Below are positions 50,846-59,486 of a DNA stretch of 64,000 bases, one piece after another. The position numbers and the translations under genes are program-made. The notes below the pieces were generated by a model. That model was not told the DNA's origin and did no database searches. It worked only from the letters and a program-made list of their open reading frames with translations. Numbering within the stretch: position 1 is the stretch's first letter; each line of letters starts with the position of its first letter. The stretch comes from Betaproteobacteria bacterium (GTDB lineage Bacteria; Pseudomonadota; Gammaproteobacteria; Burkholderiales; SG8-41), in NCBI GenBank assembly GCA_016192825.1, contig JACPTK010000033.1:100686-164685 (forward strand), read 5' to 3'.

Positions 50846-53845
50846 CTACTGTGCGGTAAGCAACGCCGCGTTACCGCCAGCGGCAGCGGTGTTGATCGTC
50901 ACTGTCTGCTCCAGGCAAAACCGCGTGAGGTAATACGGGCCGCCCGCCTTGGGCCCCGTACCGCTAAGGCCTTCGCCGCCGAAAGGCTGGACGCCGACCA
51001 CCGCGCCGGTCATGCTGCGGTTAACGTAAACGTTGCCCACCCGAGCGCGCGTGGCCACGCGCTCGGCCCGCCCGTCTATGCGCGTTTGCACGCCGAGGGT
51101 AAGGCCGAAGCCGAGCGCGTTGATGCGTGTCACCAGTGGCTCGACATCGCCCGACCAGCGCACAACTTGCAGCACCGGTCCGAATATCTCGTCGGTGACA
51201 GATTCGATGCTTTTGACCTCGTACGCGCAAGGCGCGATGTAGTTGCCGGAAACACCCCCCGCAAGCGACGTGCGTGCAACCAGGCTCGCGCCCCTCTCGA
51301 GAGCAGCAAGCCGAGCTTGGATCTGACGTTTTGCCGCCTGGTCAATCACGGGCCCAACATCGGTTGCCGGATCAGCGGGATCTCCGACCATGAGTTCCGC
51401 CATCGCGCCACCAAGCATCCCAAGTACAGGTTCCGCGACCTCCTCGTGCAGGCACAGCAACCGCAATGCCGAGCAGCGCTGGCCCGCGGAGCGAAATGCG
51501 CTCTGCACGACAGCATCGACTACTTGCTCGGGCAATGCGCTTGAATCAACAATCATCGCGTTGATCCCGCCGGTCTCGGCGATGAGCGGCACGATGGGGC
51601 GCAGCCTGCCGTCGCGATCCTCGGCAAGTGCACGTGCGATCACTCGTGCCACCGTTGTCGAACCGGTAAACGCAACCCCGGCGACGCGGTAATCCGCCAC
51701 CAGTGTCGCTCCGACCGTTTCTCCATTTCCCGTGCATAGCGCCAACGCCTCGCGCGGCACACCAGCTTCGTACAATAGATCCACCATGGCGGCCGCTACC
51801 GCTGGCGTCTGCTCCGCCGGTTTCGCGGCAACGCTGTTCCCCGTGACCAGCGCCGCCGCCACCTGCCCCGTGAAAATTGCGAGCGGAAAATTCCAGGGAG
51901 AGATGCACGCCCAGACGCCTCGTGCGCGCAGCCGAAGCTCGTTCGACTCCCCCGTTGGCCCCGGTAGACATTGCGGCACGAGCATGCGCTCGGCTTCCAT
52001 TGCGTAATAGCGCAAAAAATCAACCGCCTCACGCACCTCCGCGACAGCGTCGTCCCATGTCTTATGCGCCTCCCTAACAATGCGAGCGCTGAACTCCTCC
52101 GCGCGCGCCTCCAATAGACCGGCGGCGGTGCGCAGGACCGCAGCTCGATGTGCGACTGGGCGATCTGACCATTCGTAAAATCCGGCCTGTAGCCCATCCA
52201 ACAACGCTGCGATCTCGTTTGCGGAGCACGCCGGAACGCTGGCGACGGTCACCAAGGCGCCCGCCTCGATGAGGCACGCTAGATCGCTACGCGCGGCGAC
52301 GTCAATTCCGCGGCTGTTGCGGCGCGCAGCGCCGTAGAGATCAGGCGGTAGCGGCAGCGCCGGGACGGGGGCGACTCGCAATGGCGAGCGAAGCAGCGCT
52401 CGCACGGGAACCGACGTGTCGGCCAATTGGTGCAGAAAGGAAGAGTTCGCGCCGTTCTCCAGTAGTCGCCGCACGAGGTAAGCAAGCAGGTCGCGGAACT
52501 GCCCGACCGGAGCGTATACACGGCAGGCAGCACTTGCCGTATCCCTAAGCACTTCGTGATAAATCCTCTCGCCCATGCCGTGCAGGCGTTGAAGCTCGAA
52601 TGGCGCGCGCGCCGCCTGCGCAAGTTGAATTATTGACGCGATCGTGCCCGCGTTGTGGCTAGCAAATTGCGGATACACCGCCGCAGGTTCCGCGAGTAGC
52701 GCATGCGCGCATGCAAGGTAGCCAAGATCCGTGTGGTGCTTATGCGTGTAAACCGGGTAGGCCAGGATGCCAAGCATCTGCGCGCGCTTGATCTCAGCAT
52801 CCCAGTAGGCCCCTTTAACCAAACGCACCATGAAGCGGATCCCGCAGCGCTTCGCGATGTCGATCACGCCAGATACCGTGTCGAGCGCGCGCGTCTGGTA
52901 AGCTTGCACGGCGAAGCCCAAGCCGCGCCATTGTCGGTACTCTGCCCCCACACGACGCGCCAACGCCTCGAAGACGTCCAGCGAGAGCTCGAGACGCTCA
53001 CTCTCCTCAGCGTCGATAGTAAGGTTGATGCCCGCGCGCGCGGCGCGTTCGCACAGCGACCATACTGCCGGTACCAGCTCATTCATCACCCGGGCGCGTT
53101 GTGCGTCCTCGTATCGCGGAAACAGCGCGGAGAGCTTGATAGAGATACCGTCGCGCCGCTCCGGCTCGTGCCTAGCTGTACCCTGCACAGCAAGCGCGTC
53201 TACAGCCTCCATATAATGTGCAAGATAGCGGTGCGCCGCCTCACTCGTCCGCGCGCCCTCACCCAGCATGTCGTAACTAAACCGGAATGCAGGGTAGCGG
53301 TTGCGCAACTCCTCGGCGCGCGCCATCGCCGTGTCAATCGTCTCGCCCAGAACAAACTGGCGGCCAAGTAGCTGTAGAGCCCGCAGCGCGACTTCCACGA
53401 CCGCGCCAGCCCCGAGCCTCGCCAGCAAACCTGTTTTTGCCCCCTCCCCGTCCGGAAGCATCATTTTCGATAGGGCCAGCACGCGCGCCGACCAGGCACT
53501 CTTACCGTCCGCGCCGCGCCACTCGAACGCGGCGCGACCGAACTGGTCTGCGGTGAGCGCGATAGCCGTCTCGCGATCGGGCACACGAAGCAACGCCTCC
53601 GCAAGACGCATTAGGGCTGCGCCTTCTGCGCTCGAAATCGGGTATTCACTTAACAATGTCTCTATCGCCCAGAACGGCGCCGGATCTGTGCGCACGGCTT
53701 CTAGCCACGGCAGTGCAATCGCCGCGGCCGACGGCCAGTCGAGCGCACCCTCTAATCGGGCCAAGGACGTCGCCGCCGCGTCCGCTTCAGAGCGATAGGG
53801 TGACGACAGACGCGCCGGCGTGCCGGAGGTGGTGCCGGCCATCAT
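50846..53845 (-). CDS. putA: Bifunctional proline dehydrogenase/glutamate-semialdehyde dehydrogenase
   Basis: A 999-aa short-form PutA. The proline dehydrogenase part (about 60-480) has YDMLGEGART (191-200), DAEESERLE and RLVKGAYWDAEIKRAQ (341-356). The aldehyde dehydrogenase part (about 520-990) has SPWNFPL (649-655), Glu757 in LIAETGG and Cys791 in SAGQRCS. The N-terminal ribbon-helix-helix of long PutA proteins is absent, so it does not regulate DNA itself. The ATGATG start overlaps the stop of the GntR gene. It converts proline to glutamate, and implies that the pathway gives proline, pyrroline carboxylate or glutamate semialdehyde. Confidence 0.95.
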   Translation of the reverse strand: MMAGTTSGTPARLSSPYRSEADAAATSLARLEGALDWPSAAAIALPWLEAVRTDPAPFWAIETLLSEYPISSAEGAALMRLAEALLRVPDRETAIALTADQFGRAAFEWRGADGKSAWSARVLALSKMMLPDGEGAKTGLLARLGAGAVVEVALRALQLLGRQFVLGETIDTAMARAEELRNRYPAFRFSYDMLGEGARTSEAAHRYLAHYMEAVDALAVQGTARHEPERRDGISIKLSALFPRYEDAQRARVMNELVPAVWSLCERAARAGINLTIDAEESERLELSLDVFEALARRVGAEYRQWRGLGFAVQAYQTRALDTVSGVIDIAKRCGIRFMVRLVKGAYWDAEIKRAQMLGILAYPVYTHKHHTDLGYLACAHALLAEPAAVYPQFASHNAGTIASIIQLAQAARAPFELQRLHGMGERIYHEVLRDTASAACRVYAPVGQFRDLLAYLVRRLLENGANSSFLHQLADTSVPVRALLRSPLRVAPVPALPLPPDLYGAARRNSRGIDVAARSDLACLIEAGALVTVASVPACSANEIAALLDGLQAGFYEWSDRPVAHRAAVLRTAAGLLEARAEEFSARIVREAHKTWDDAVAEVREAVDFLRYYAMEAERMLVPQCLPGPTGESNELRLRARGVWACISPWNFPLAIFTGQVAAALVTGNSVAAKPAEQTPAVAAAMVDLLYEAGVPREALALCTGNGETVGATLVADYRVAGVAFTGSTTVARVIARALAEDRDGRLRPIVPLIAETGGINAMIVDSSALPEQVVDAVVQSAFRSAGQRCSALRLLCLHEEVAEPVLGMLGGAMAELMVGDPADPATDVGPVIDQAAKRQIQARLAALERGASLVARTSLAGGVSGNYIAPCAYEVKSIESVTDEIFGPVLQVVRWSGDVEPLVTRINALGFGLTLGVQTRIDGRAERVATRARVGNVYVNRSMTGAVVGVQPFGGEGLSGTGPKAGGPYYLTRFCLEQTVTINTAAAGGNAALLTAQ

Positions 53846-54555
53846 TTCGCCGCCGACTGGTCGCGGGTATAAATCTCGGCGAAACCCATGCGGATCACCT
53901 CTACGATCTGGTCAAGCCGCCGTGAGATGTGCTCCTCGACCAACTTCACTGCCTTCGCAACCTTGCGCGCCCGCAATGCCCGCACGATGCGCAGATGATC
54001 CTGCTGCGTATAACGCCGCTTCATGTCGAGCCATCGCACGAAATGGATACGCGCGTTAATCGCCTTAAGCGCATGCACCATTTCCGGGTTGCGCGTGAGT
54101 TCCGCGACACGCTCGTGAAACTGCTCGTCGAGCGCCAATAATCCCACCGCGTCCGTCTTCTCTCGATTCCTGATGGATTTCCTCACGAACTCCTCGATCC
54201 TGCCGAGCTCTTCATCGCTTGCGCGCTCGCACGCTATGCGCACGATCGAAGTTTCCAACACCCGCCGCAGTTCGTACAGATCGTAGATCTGCTTCGCGTC
54301 AAGCGAACGCCCAATGAATCCTTTGTTTGGCGCACGAGTGAGAAACCCCTCGACCATCAGCCGGTTGAGAGCCTCGCGCAACGGTGTACGACTAACGTTT
54401 AGAGCCTTGGAAAGTTCTACCTCGTTCACTCTTGTGTCAGGACGTATCGCAAACGTAATGGCCATCGACTTAAGATGCTCGTAGATGTGATCGGCGCCGC
54501 GCGCTGGGCGCGTGCGCCCCCCTCCTGCAGTGGACACCCTCGTTGCGCGCGCCAT
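53842..54555 (-). CDS. GntR family (FCD subfamily) transcriptional regulator
   Basis: A 237-aa regulator from ATG 54555, preceded by AAGAAGG; the open frame upstream overlaps the TcuA-like gene and is not coding. The winged helix covers about residues 22-80 (VNEVELSKALNVSRTPLREA) and the all-helical FCD ligand domain about 90-220, with DEQFHERV and EEHISRRLD supplying metal-binding acid and His residues. FCD proteins sense small carboxylates. It is the only regulator in block 2, lies inside the leftward operon between the TcuA-like and putA genes, and is the best candidate for the 20-nt motif found at 34648 and 58528. Confidence 0.93.
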   Translation of the reverse strand: MARATRVSTAGGGRTRPARGADHIYEHLKSMAITFAIRPDTRVNEVELSKALNVSRTPLREALNRLMVEGFLTRAPNKGFIGRSLDAKQIYDLYELRRVLETSIVRIACERASDEELGRIEEFVRKSIRNREKTDAVGLLALDEQFHERVAELTRNPEMVHALKAINARIHFVRWLDMKRRYTQQDHLRIVRALRARKVAKAVKLVEEHISRRLDQIVEVIRMGFAEIYTRDQSAAK

Positions 54556-54566
54556 GAATACCTTCT

Positions 54567-56069
54567 TTACTGTGGCCTGCCGAGCGCGTGGCGTGCTGCA
54601 TGCGTGCCGGCGCGCCGCCCGAACACCGCACCGGCCACGAGGCCGCTGCCGCTCGGGTAATTGAAATAGAACAGCCCACCGATCATTTCGCCAGCCGCAT
54701 ACAACCCCGGGATATCTCGCCCCGCCACGTTTTGCACGTTGGTTTCTGGCGAGATTTTGACCCCGCCGAACGTGAACGTGACGCCGCACGTCACCGCATA
54801 TGCCTGATACGGTGGCTGGTCGATCGTATTGGCCCAGTTGGACTTGGGGACCTTGAGTCCAATCGTGCCACGGCCGTCCTTGACGACCGGCGAGAAAGGC
54901 ACATGCTGCTGCACAGCTTTGTTGTAATCCGCGACGGTCGCGAGAAAAGCCTTGGGGTCCACCCCCTCCAGCTTGCCGGCCAGTTCCTCAAGTGTATTGG
55001 CCACCACCTTGGTCACCTGGCGGATGCGATACTCATCGCGCAGCAAATGCTCGACCTTCTGGTCGAAAACCTGCCACGCGAACATCCCCGGCTGCTGCTG
55101 AACCACATGGCCGTACTTCGCGTACGTGAAGTTGCGAAAATCTGCGCCTTCATCGACGAAGCGCTCACCACGCGCGTTGACCATGATCGAAAAGATATAG
55201 CTATGTTTCTGGAAGCCGTCGCCGACCTCGCGGTCACCGAATGTCGGCGCGTTGCGATCCCACCCGACAGCGTGGGCGCCCGACCAGTGCCCCGCCGACA
55301 TCGCGCCGATATCGAGCGCCATTCGAATGCCAGCACCGTTGTTGTGCTGCGTGCCGCGCACCTTTGCAAGTTCGTAACCGGGCCCGAGATAGCGGGCACG
55401 CATCTCGGCGCTAGACTCGAAACCGCCGCACGCGAGGACGACAGCCTTCGAGCGAATCTCACGCCTTTCACCCCCAGACTCGACTACCACGCCGTTCACC
55501 CGCCCCTTCTCATAGATAAGCGAGACTGCTGTCGTTTCGTAAAGTACCGGTATGCCCGCCTTCTCAATCGCGCGAAATAGGCCTGCGGTCAGCTCCGGAC
55601 CGCCGCCCCAGAAATTGCAGATCTGGCCGCCGAAGAACTTCACGCGCCCGTCGACTTTCTGCGACTGCCCCTTGTACATCGGCTCGAATCGGATGCCTTT
55701 GCTCTTCATCCACACCAACGTCGGGCGTGCATTGTCAACGAGAATCTCGGTGAGGTCGGGATCGCAACGGTACTGCGTGACGCGCCCCATATCCTCGAAG
55801 TAATCTTCGCGGGTGTAGGTGCCGAAATCTACGATGCGTTGCTCCTCTTCGGACAGGTCGAGCACCTCACGGATATCGTCCATGTTGTTGAAGACCCAAC
55901 GCGTCGAGCCCGCGACGAAAAACGTATTGCCCCCGCGCTCCGCCGCTGGCGCGGTTTCCAGCACAATCGGGTGTGCGCCAGCGTCCTTTGCACCCAGTGC
56001 GGCACAGAGCGCCGCGTTACCCGCGCCTACCACGATGACTTCCGCTTCTTTGATTTCATCTGCTTTCAT
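54567..56069 (-). CDS. TcuA-like FAD-dependent tricarballylate dehydrogenase, second copy
   Basis: A 500-aa flavoprotein from ATG 56069, which begins the homologous part (MKADEIKEAEVIVVGAGNAA); an earlier start at 56168 lacks support. AERGGNTFFVAGSTRWVF, TFTFGGVKISPETNVQNV and GLYAAGEMIGGLFYFNYPSG match the protein at 4882 over the full length, but the two come from different composition blocks. It lies 22 bp behind a Bug gene and 11 bp before the GntR gene. The grouping TcuA, Bug, MmgE/PrpD is present in both blocks. Oxidation of a propane-polycarboxylate to an aconitate-type product is the family reaction. Confidence 0.86.
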   Translation of the reverse strand: MKADEIKEAEVIVVGAGNAALCAALGAKDAGAHPIVLETAPAAERGGNTFFVAGSTRWVFNNMDDIREVLDLSEEEQRIVDFGTYTREDYFEDMGRVTQYRCDPDLTEILVDNARPTLVWMKSKGIRFEPMYKGQSQKVDGRVKFFGGQICNFWGGGPELTAGLFRAIEKAGIPVLYETTAVSLIYEKGRVNGVVVESGGERREIRSKAVVLACGGFESSAEMRARYLGPGYELAKVRGTQHNNGAGIRMALDIGAMSAGHWSGAHAVGWDRNAPTFGDREVGDGFQKHSYIFSIMVNARGERFVDEGADFRNFTYAKYGHVVQQQPGMFAWQVFDQKVEHLLRDEYRIRQVTKVVANTLEELAGKLEGVDPKAFLATVADYNKAVQQHVPFSPVVKDGRGTIGLKVPKSNWANTIDQPPYQAYAVTCGVTFTFGGVKISPETNVQNVAGRDIPGLYAAGEMIGGLFYFNYPSGSGLVAGAVFGRRAGTHAARHALGRPQ

Positions 56070-56091
56070 GTCGCCACCAACAATTAAGTCC

Positions 56092-57072
56092 TTACTGTTG
56101 AAGTTGGATACCGGTGCTTCGCACGACCTTCCCCCAACGCGCAAATTCTTCTTGCACAAACGAAGCAAAGGCGGCGGGTGATTTTGAGGTCAATGGGTCA
56201 ACCCCTATTCCCGCATAGCGTTCGCGGGTCTCAGGTGCTCCTACCGCGGAAACAAATGCGGCATGAAGTCTGGAAACAACCGCCGGTGGCGTAGCCGCGG
56301 GTACCATCACGCCATACCAGTTCATCGCCTGCAATCCTGGGTACCCCTGCTCACGTGCTGTGGGCACGTCAGGAAGCAAAGGCGAACGTGTCTCTCCTGT
56401 GACGATGATCGCGCGTAGCTTTCCCGACTTGACGTGCGGCAGCGGCGCCGGTACATCCCCAATGAAGAGAGGCACGAAACCGCTAAGCAACTCAGTCAGC
56501 GCACTCGCCGTCCCCTTGTAAGGTACGTGCTCGATTTCGAGCTTACCCAGACTCTTGAAAACTTCGAGCGTTAAATGCGAGAGGCCGCCAATACCTGGCG
56601 ACCCGATAGAAAGTTTCTTGGGGGAGCGTCGGGCCAACGCAGCTACATCTTTCAGAGTTCTTACTGGCAATCCCGGATGGGCGACCAGAATCTGGGGCGT
56701 CGCAGCAACAGTAGTCAGTGGCGCGAAATCCTTTAGGGTGTCGTAGGGCACTTTCGCATAAACCAACTGATTCAATACGAAAGTGCTAACCCCCGTAAGG
56801 AAAACGGTGTTGCCATCCGGTGCTGTTCTGGCGACATACTCGGCCGCAATAATTCCGTTCGCCCCCGGCCGAGCCTCGACAATCGATTTCAGTTTGAGCT
56901 GAGCGCCCACACGCGGCGCGAGCAAGCGAGCAACCGTGTCGTGCCCCCCACCGGGAGCAAATCCCTGAACAATCCGGATCGGTCTCGCCGCGTCCTGCGC
57001 AAGAGCTACCCCATACACAATCGTAAAGATCGTGGCGCCGAGGACTTGAAACGATATTTTCCTAGTTTTCAT
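56092..57072 (-). CDS. Bug-family periplasmic binding protein
   Basis: A 326-aa receptor with AAGGAAG nine bases before its ATG. The signal peptide MKTRKISFQVLGATIFTIV is cleaved near ALAQDAARP. IRIVQGFAPGGGHDTVAR, VEARPGANGIIAAEYVA and VPYKGTASALTELLSGFVPL follow; LSIGSPGIGGLSHLTLEVF is shared almost word for word with the Bug protein at 39951, so the two bracket the operon and may derive from one gene. It is the second gene of the leftward series after the MmgE/PrpD gene (17 bp). Confidence 0.94.
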   Translation of the reverse strand: MKTRKISFQVLGATIFTIVYGVALAQDAARPIRIVQGFAPGGGHDTVARLLAPRVGAQLKLKSIVEARPGANGIIAAEYVARTAPDGNTVFLTGVSTFVLNQLVYAKVPYDTLKDFAPLTTVAATPQILVAHPGLPVRTLKDVAALARRSPKKLSIGSPGIGGLSHLTLEVFKSLGKLEIEHVPYKGTASALTELLSGFVPLFIGDVPAPLPHVKSGKLRAIIVTGETRSPLLPDVPTAREQGYPGLQAMNWYGVMVPAATPPAVVSRLHAAFVSAVGAPETRERYAGIGVDPLTSKSPAAFASFVQEEFARWGKVVRSTGIQLQQ

Positions 57073-57089
57073 ATCAGGACTTCCTTATG

Positions 57090-58481
57090 TTATGAAACCC
57101 AATGGTTACGCATTTCAGCCATATCCACAGACTGCTCGAGTGAAAGGCAGGATTCGAGCAATCTCTCGGCCGATCCTTTTGTCATGCAACGACATGCAAG
57201 CTCAATAAATTTTTCACGCAGTTGCTCTTCAGTCAACGGACGCTCCGGGCTGCCGCTCGGAAATTCCACTTTTTGCTCTTTGCTAACCCCGCTGACGAAT
57301 CTGATGTGAACTCCGGCCTGACTGGGCCTAAGGCTCGCATCGGCTTCCACCTTCATGCGGTCACGTAAAGCTGCAAGTTTTGAATCGTCAATGTCGGCAG
57401 AGTCGAAAGATGCGATACCAGCCGACCGCCGCGTGAGCGCCAGCGCTGCTGCGTGATAGATATTAAATCGCCCGTTTATCGCGGTATCGGGATGCCGTCT
57501 ACGGCCAGCCAGTTCTACCGCTCGCGGATGAACAGTGATAGTAATGACACTTATGTCATTGGCGACGATCGCCTCCTCACGCGCCATTTCGAGGCAGGCA
57601 TCGATTAACGGATGAATTACGACGCCGCACGGATAAGGCTTGAGGCTAATTTCCGATACTAGATAGCTTTCACCCAGTCCCTCCGTAATACTTTCCGGCT
57701 TCGACGGATGCCCAAACACGTCAAATAGGCCGAATTTAGTTTCGATGGCGTCAGGCGCACTTTCCATCCCCGCATTGGCAAGTAAAGCCGCCAACACGCC
57801 CGCAGCAGCGGCTCGCCCTATATTGAAACTCTTGCAGGGGTTGTCGAGCATCGCGCGAAGCCCTGCCGCCTGAGTAGCTGCTATCCCAATCGCATATGCG
57901 GCACGGGCGGCATCGAGCCGCATAACTACGCTGGCTGCCGCCGCAGCGCCCAATGTCCCCAATGTCGCCGTGATATGCCAACCTGCGTTGTAATGTGCGG
58001 GAAATAGCGCCAAGCCAAGCCGGCATTCAACTTCGATGCCTGTGGCCACGGCCGACTGCAGCAGATGACCTGGAGCATGCTCACGTTCCGCTAGCGCTTG
58101 CGCGGCAGCAACCACTGCACCAGTAGGATGAATGAGAGTACGAACATGCATATCGTCGTAATCGAGCGTATTTGCAGCGAATCCATTTACTAATGCAGCG
58201 CTAACAACATCCGCACGATCACGACGGCCGATAATTGATGCATGCTGGGCGCCACCGAGTTCAAGCGCGACGCGCATCATTGTTTCCAGCGAAGAATCCC
58301 CGACCGCACCCAATGCACACCCAATCCAGTTGGCATATGCGCGCGAAGTCGCGCGACGAACGGGTGAAGGCAAGCGCTTGTCGGCGCTCGTTGAAATGAA
58401 TTCGGCCAACGACTTGGTTACGCCACCAGCCAAGGCCGCTCCGGAACTGGTATTTCCTGCCGATTGAATTGGAGAAGACAT
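57090..58481 (-). CDS. MmgE/PrpD family protein
   Basis: A 463-aa protein, first gene of the long leftward operon. LVNGFAANTLDYDDMH (acidic loop 107-110) followed by LIHPTGA (His-Pro 118-119), AGWHITATLGTLGAAAAAS and NPCKSFNIGRAAAAG are the family landmarks; the Lys is kept but the usual His three residues on is absent. It lacks a strong ribosome site. The 20-nt GntR-type motif lies 47 bp upstream. With the Bug and TcuA-like genes behind it, it repeats the block 1 arrangement. Substrate probably a tricarboxylate or N-substituted dicarboxylate; undetermined. Confidence 0.92.
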   Translation of the reverse strand: MSSPIQSAGNTSSGAALAGGVTKSLAEFISTSADKRLPSPVRRATSRAYANWIGCALGAVGDSSLETMMRVALELGGAQHASIIGRRDRADVVSAALVNGFAANTLDYDDMHVRTLIHPTGAVVAAAQALAEREHAPGHLLQSAVATGIEVECRLGLALFPAHYNAGWHITATLGTLGAAAAASVVMRLDAARAAYAIGIAATQAAGLRAMLDNPCKSFNIGRAAAAGVLAALLANAGMESAPDAIETKFGLFDVFGHPSKPESITEGLGESYLVSEISLKPYPCGVVIHPLIDACLEMAREEAIVANDISVITITVHPRAVELAGRRRHPDTAINGRFNIYHAAALALTRRSAGIASFDSADIDDSKLAALRDRMKVEADASLRPSQAGVHIRFVSGVSKEQKVEFPSGSPERPLTEEQLREKFIELACRCMTKGSAERLLESCLSLEQSVDMAEMRNHWVS

Positions 58482-58527
58482 GCGACAGGAAACAGTCTAG
58501 AAGTGCTCAAAAACGAGCAAATTGAAC

Positions 58528-58554
58528 TGTATACACTTATGTGTTCATCGTCAA
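58528..58554 (-). promoter_or_regulatory. Putative GntR operator/promoter B (same 20-nt motif)
   Basis: On the minus strand 58547-58528 reads TGAACACATAAGTGTATACA, identical to 34648-34667. TTGACG (58554-58549) and TATACA (58533-58528), 15 bases apart, could be the promoter core, with the motif filling the spacer, as expected for a repressor site. Confidence 0.65.
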
Positions 58555-58707
58555 TATGGAATAAATTCAACATCGGTCCAGGTAAAGTAACGCACCGCCG
58601 CAAAGGCCAGTAAAACTGCCCGCCGTGCCCCCTCCGACACGGAGTGGGCCAAATGCCTGCAGGGAGCGGTTGACCGTGGAGAAGACCTCGAGAATCCCTT
58701 CGTATGC

Positions 58708-58884
58708 ATGGGATCATACGAACTAACGCCACATCAACAAGGGATGAAAACCGTTCTTGGCGGCATGGCTGACGACTTGAAAGCGATTGCTATCAGGGTC
58801 GGCGTACCCTCGGAGCACATCGCCGACGTGGTTATGCTCTGGGCACATACCAAGAAAAAAACTGGATCATTCAGCGCGAAATGA
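58708..58884 (+). CDS. Small ORF of unknown function, possibly a 3' remnant
   Basis: ATG 58708 opens a 58-codon frame with MGSYELTPHQQGMKTVLGGM and a helical ending IADVVMLWAHTKKKTG. The same frame is open upstream to about 58591, so it may be the 3' end of a longer gene cut off at the block boundary. I recognise no family. It is the most protein-like stretch of the 1-kb gap 58482-59486. Confidence 0.3.
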   Translation: MGSYELTPHQQGMKTVLGGMADDLKAIAIRVGVPSEHIADVVMLWAHTKKKTGSFSAK

Positions 58885-59181
58885 TGCCGCTTACCATAGA
58901 TTTCGAGCGGCGGAGAACTCGGCTGCCTGTGATTTAGCGAGCGTTTGTACGCCGCGTATCAGACCAGGCGGAGTAATCGTCCGCCAGTCTTCAAGGCGAA
59001 CCCCTTGAATCAAGTCCAACTTTTTCGCCTGGAGCCGGAGCTACCCACACCAGCACCCATATAGGGGGGAGTTAGTGCGAAGACCCATGCCAGGGGGGGT
59101 TCCTGCCCCTTCCGGTAGAGAGCTAGGTTCGCATACGACCCATTATGGGGTTGGAAACCCACGAAGCTGCATGACCAATGA

Positions 59182-59281
59182 TCACTCTTTGCTGATAAGC
59201 ATCACCCCGAGGTGGCGCACCATATCGGCGTGTGACACCCCGTGCGCGAGTAGGCGCATGCCCCCGAGCGCTATACCGTGA
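59182..59281 (-). pseudogene. Possible transposase helix-turn-helix remnant
   Basis: The minus strand translates to GIALGGMRLLAHGVSHADMV and then RHLGVM, a pattern like the homeodomain-type helix-turn-helix at the start of IS630-type transposases, before a stop at 59182. The match is short and rests only on pattern. The rest of 58885-59486 shows nothing recognisable. Confidence 0.2.
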
Positions 59282-59486
59282 GTGGTTGCTCGCGGCCAAA
59301 TATTTCTGAATTGTCTACTTGACGGGAAAGCTTACGGTCTGACATTATGGTTTTCCTGTGCTCACATTGGTCTGCCGTCAAAGTGGGCTAGGTGTTCTGT
59401 CTGTTTTTTGTTTTGGCGCTCTGTCTCTCGCGATTTAAGCTCCATCTTAGCGAATTGGTTGTGCCTAGGATCCGAGGAGGTCGCCG

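Noticed and set aside
50846..53845. PutA as the autoregulator of its operon
   Set aside because: The N-terminal ribbon-helix-helix of regulatory PutA proteins is missing; the GntR protein is the likelier regulator.
34648..58547. The two inverted 20-nt copies taken as terminal repeats of a transposon
   Set aside because: Both lie at promoter distance from a first gene and contain a GntR-type core; no transposase or target duplication is visible. An operator explains them better.
58885..59486. Possible RNA gene in the gap
   Set aside because: No tRNA-like cloverleaf, rRNA segment or riboswitch core could be recognised by eye.
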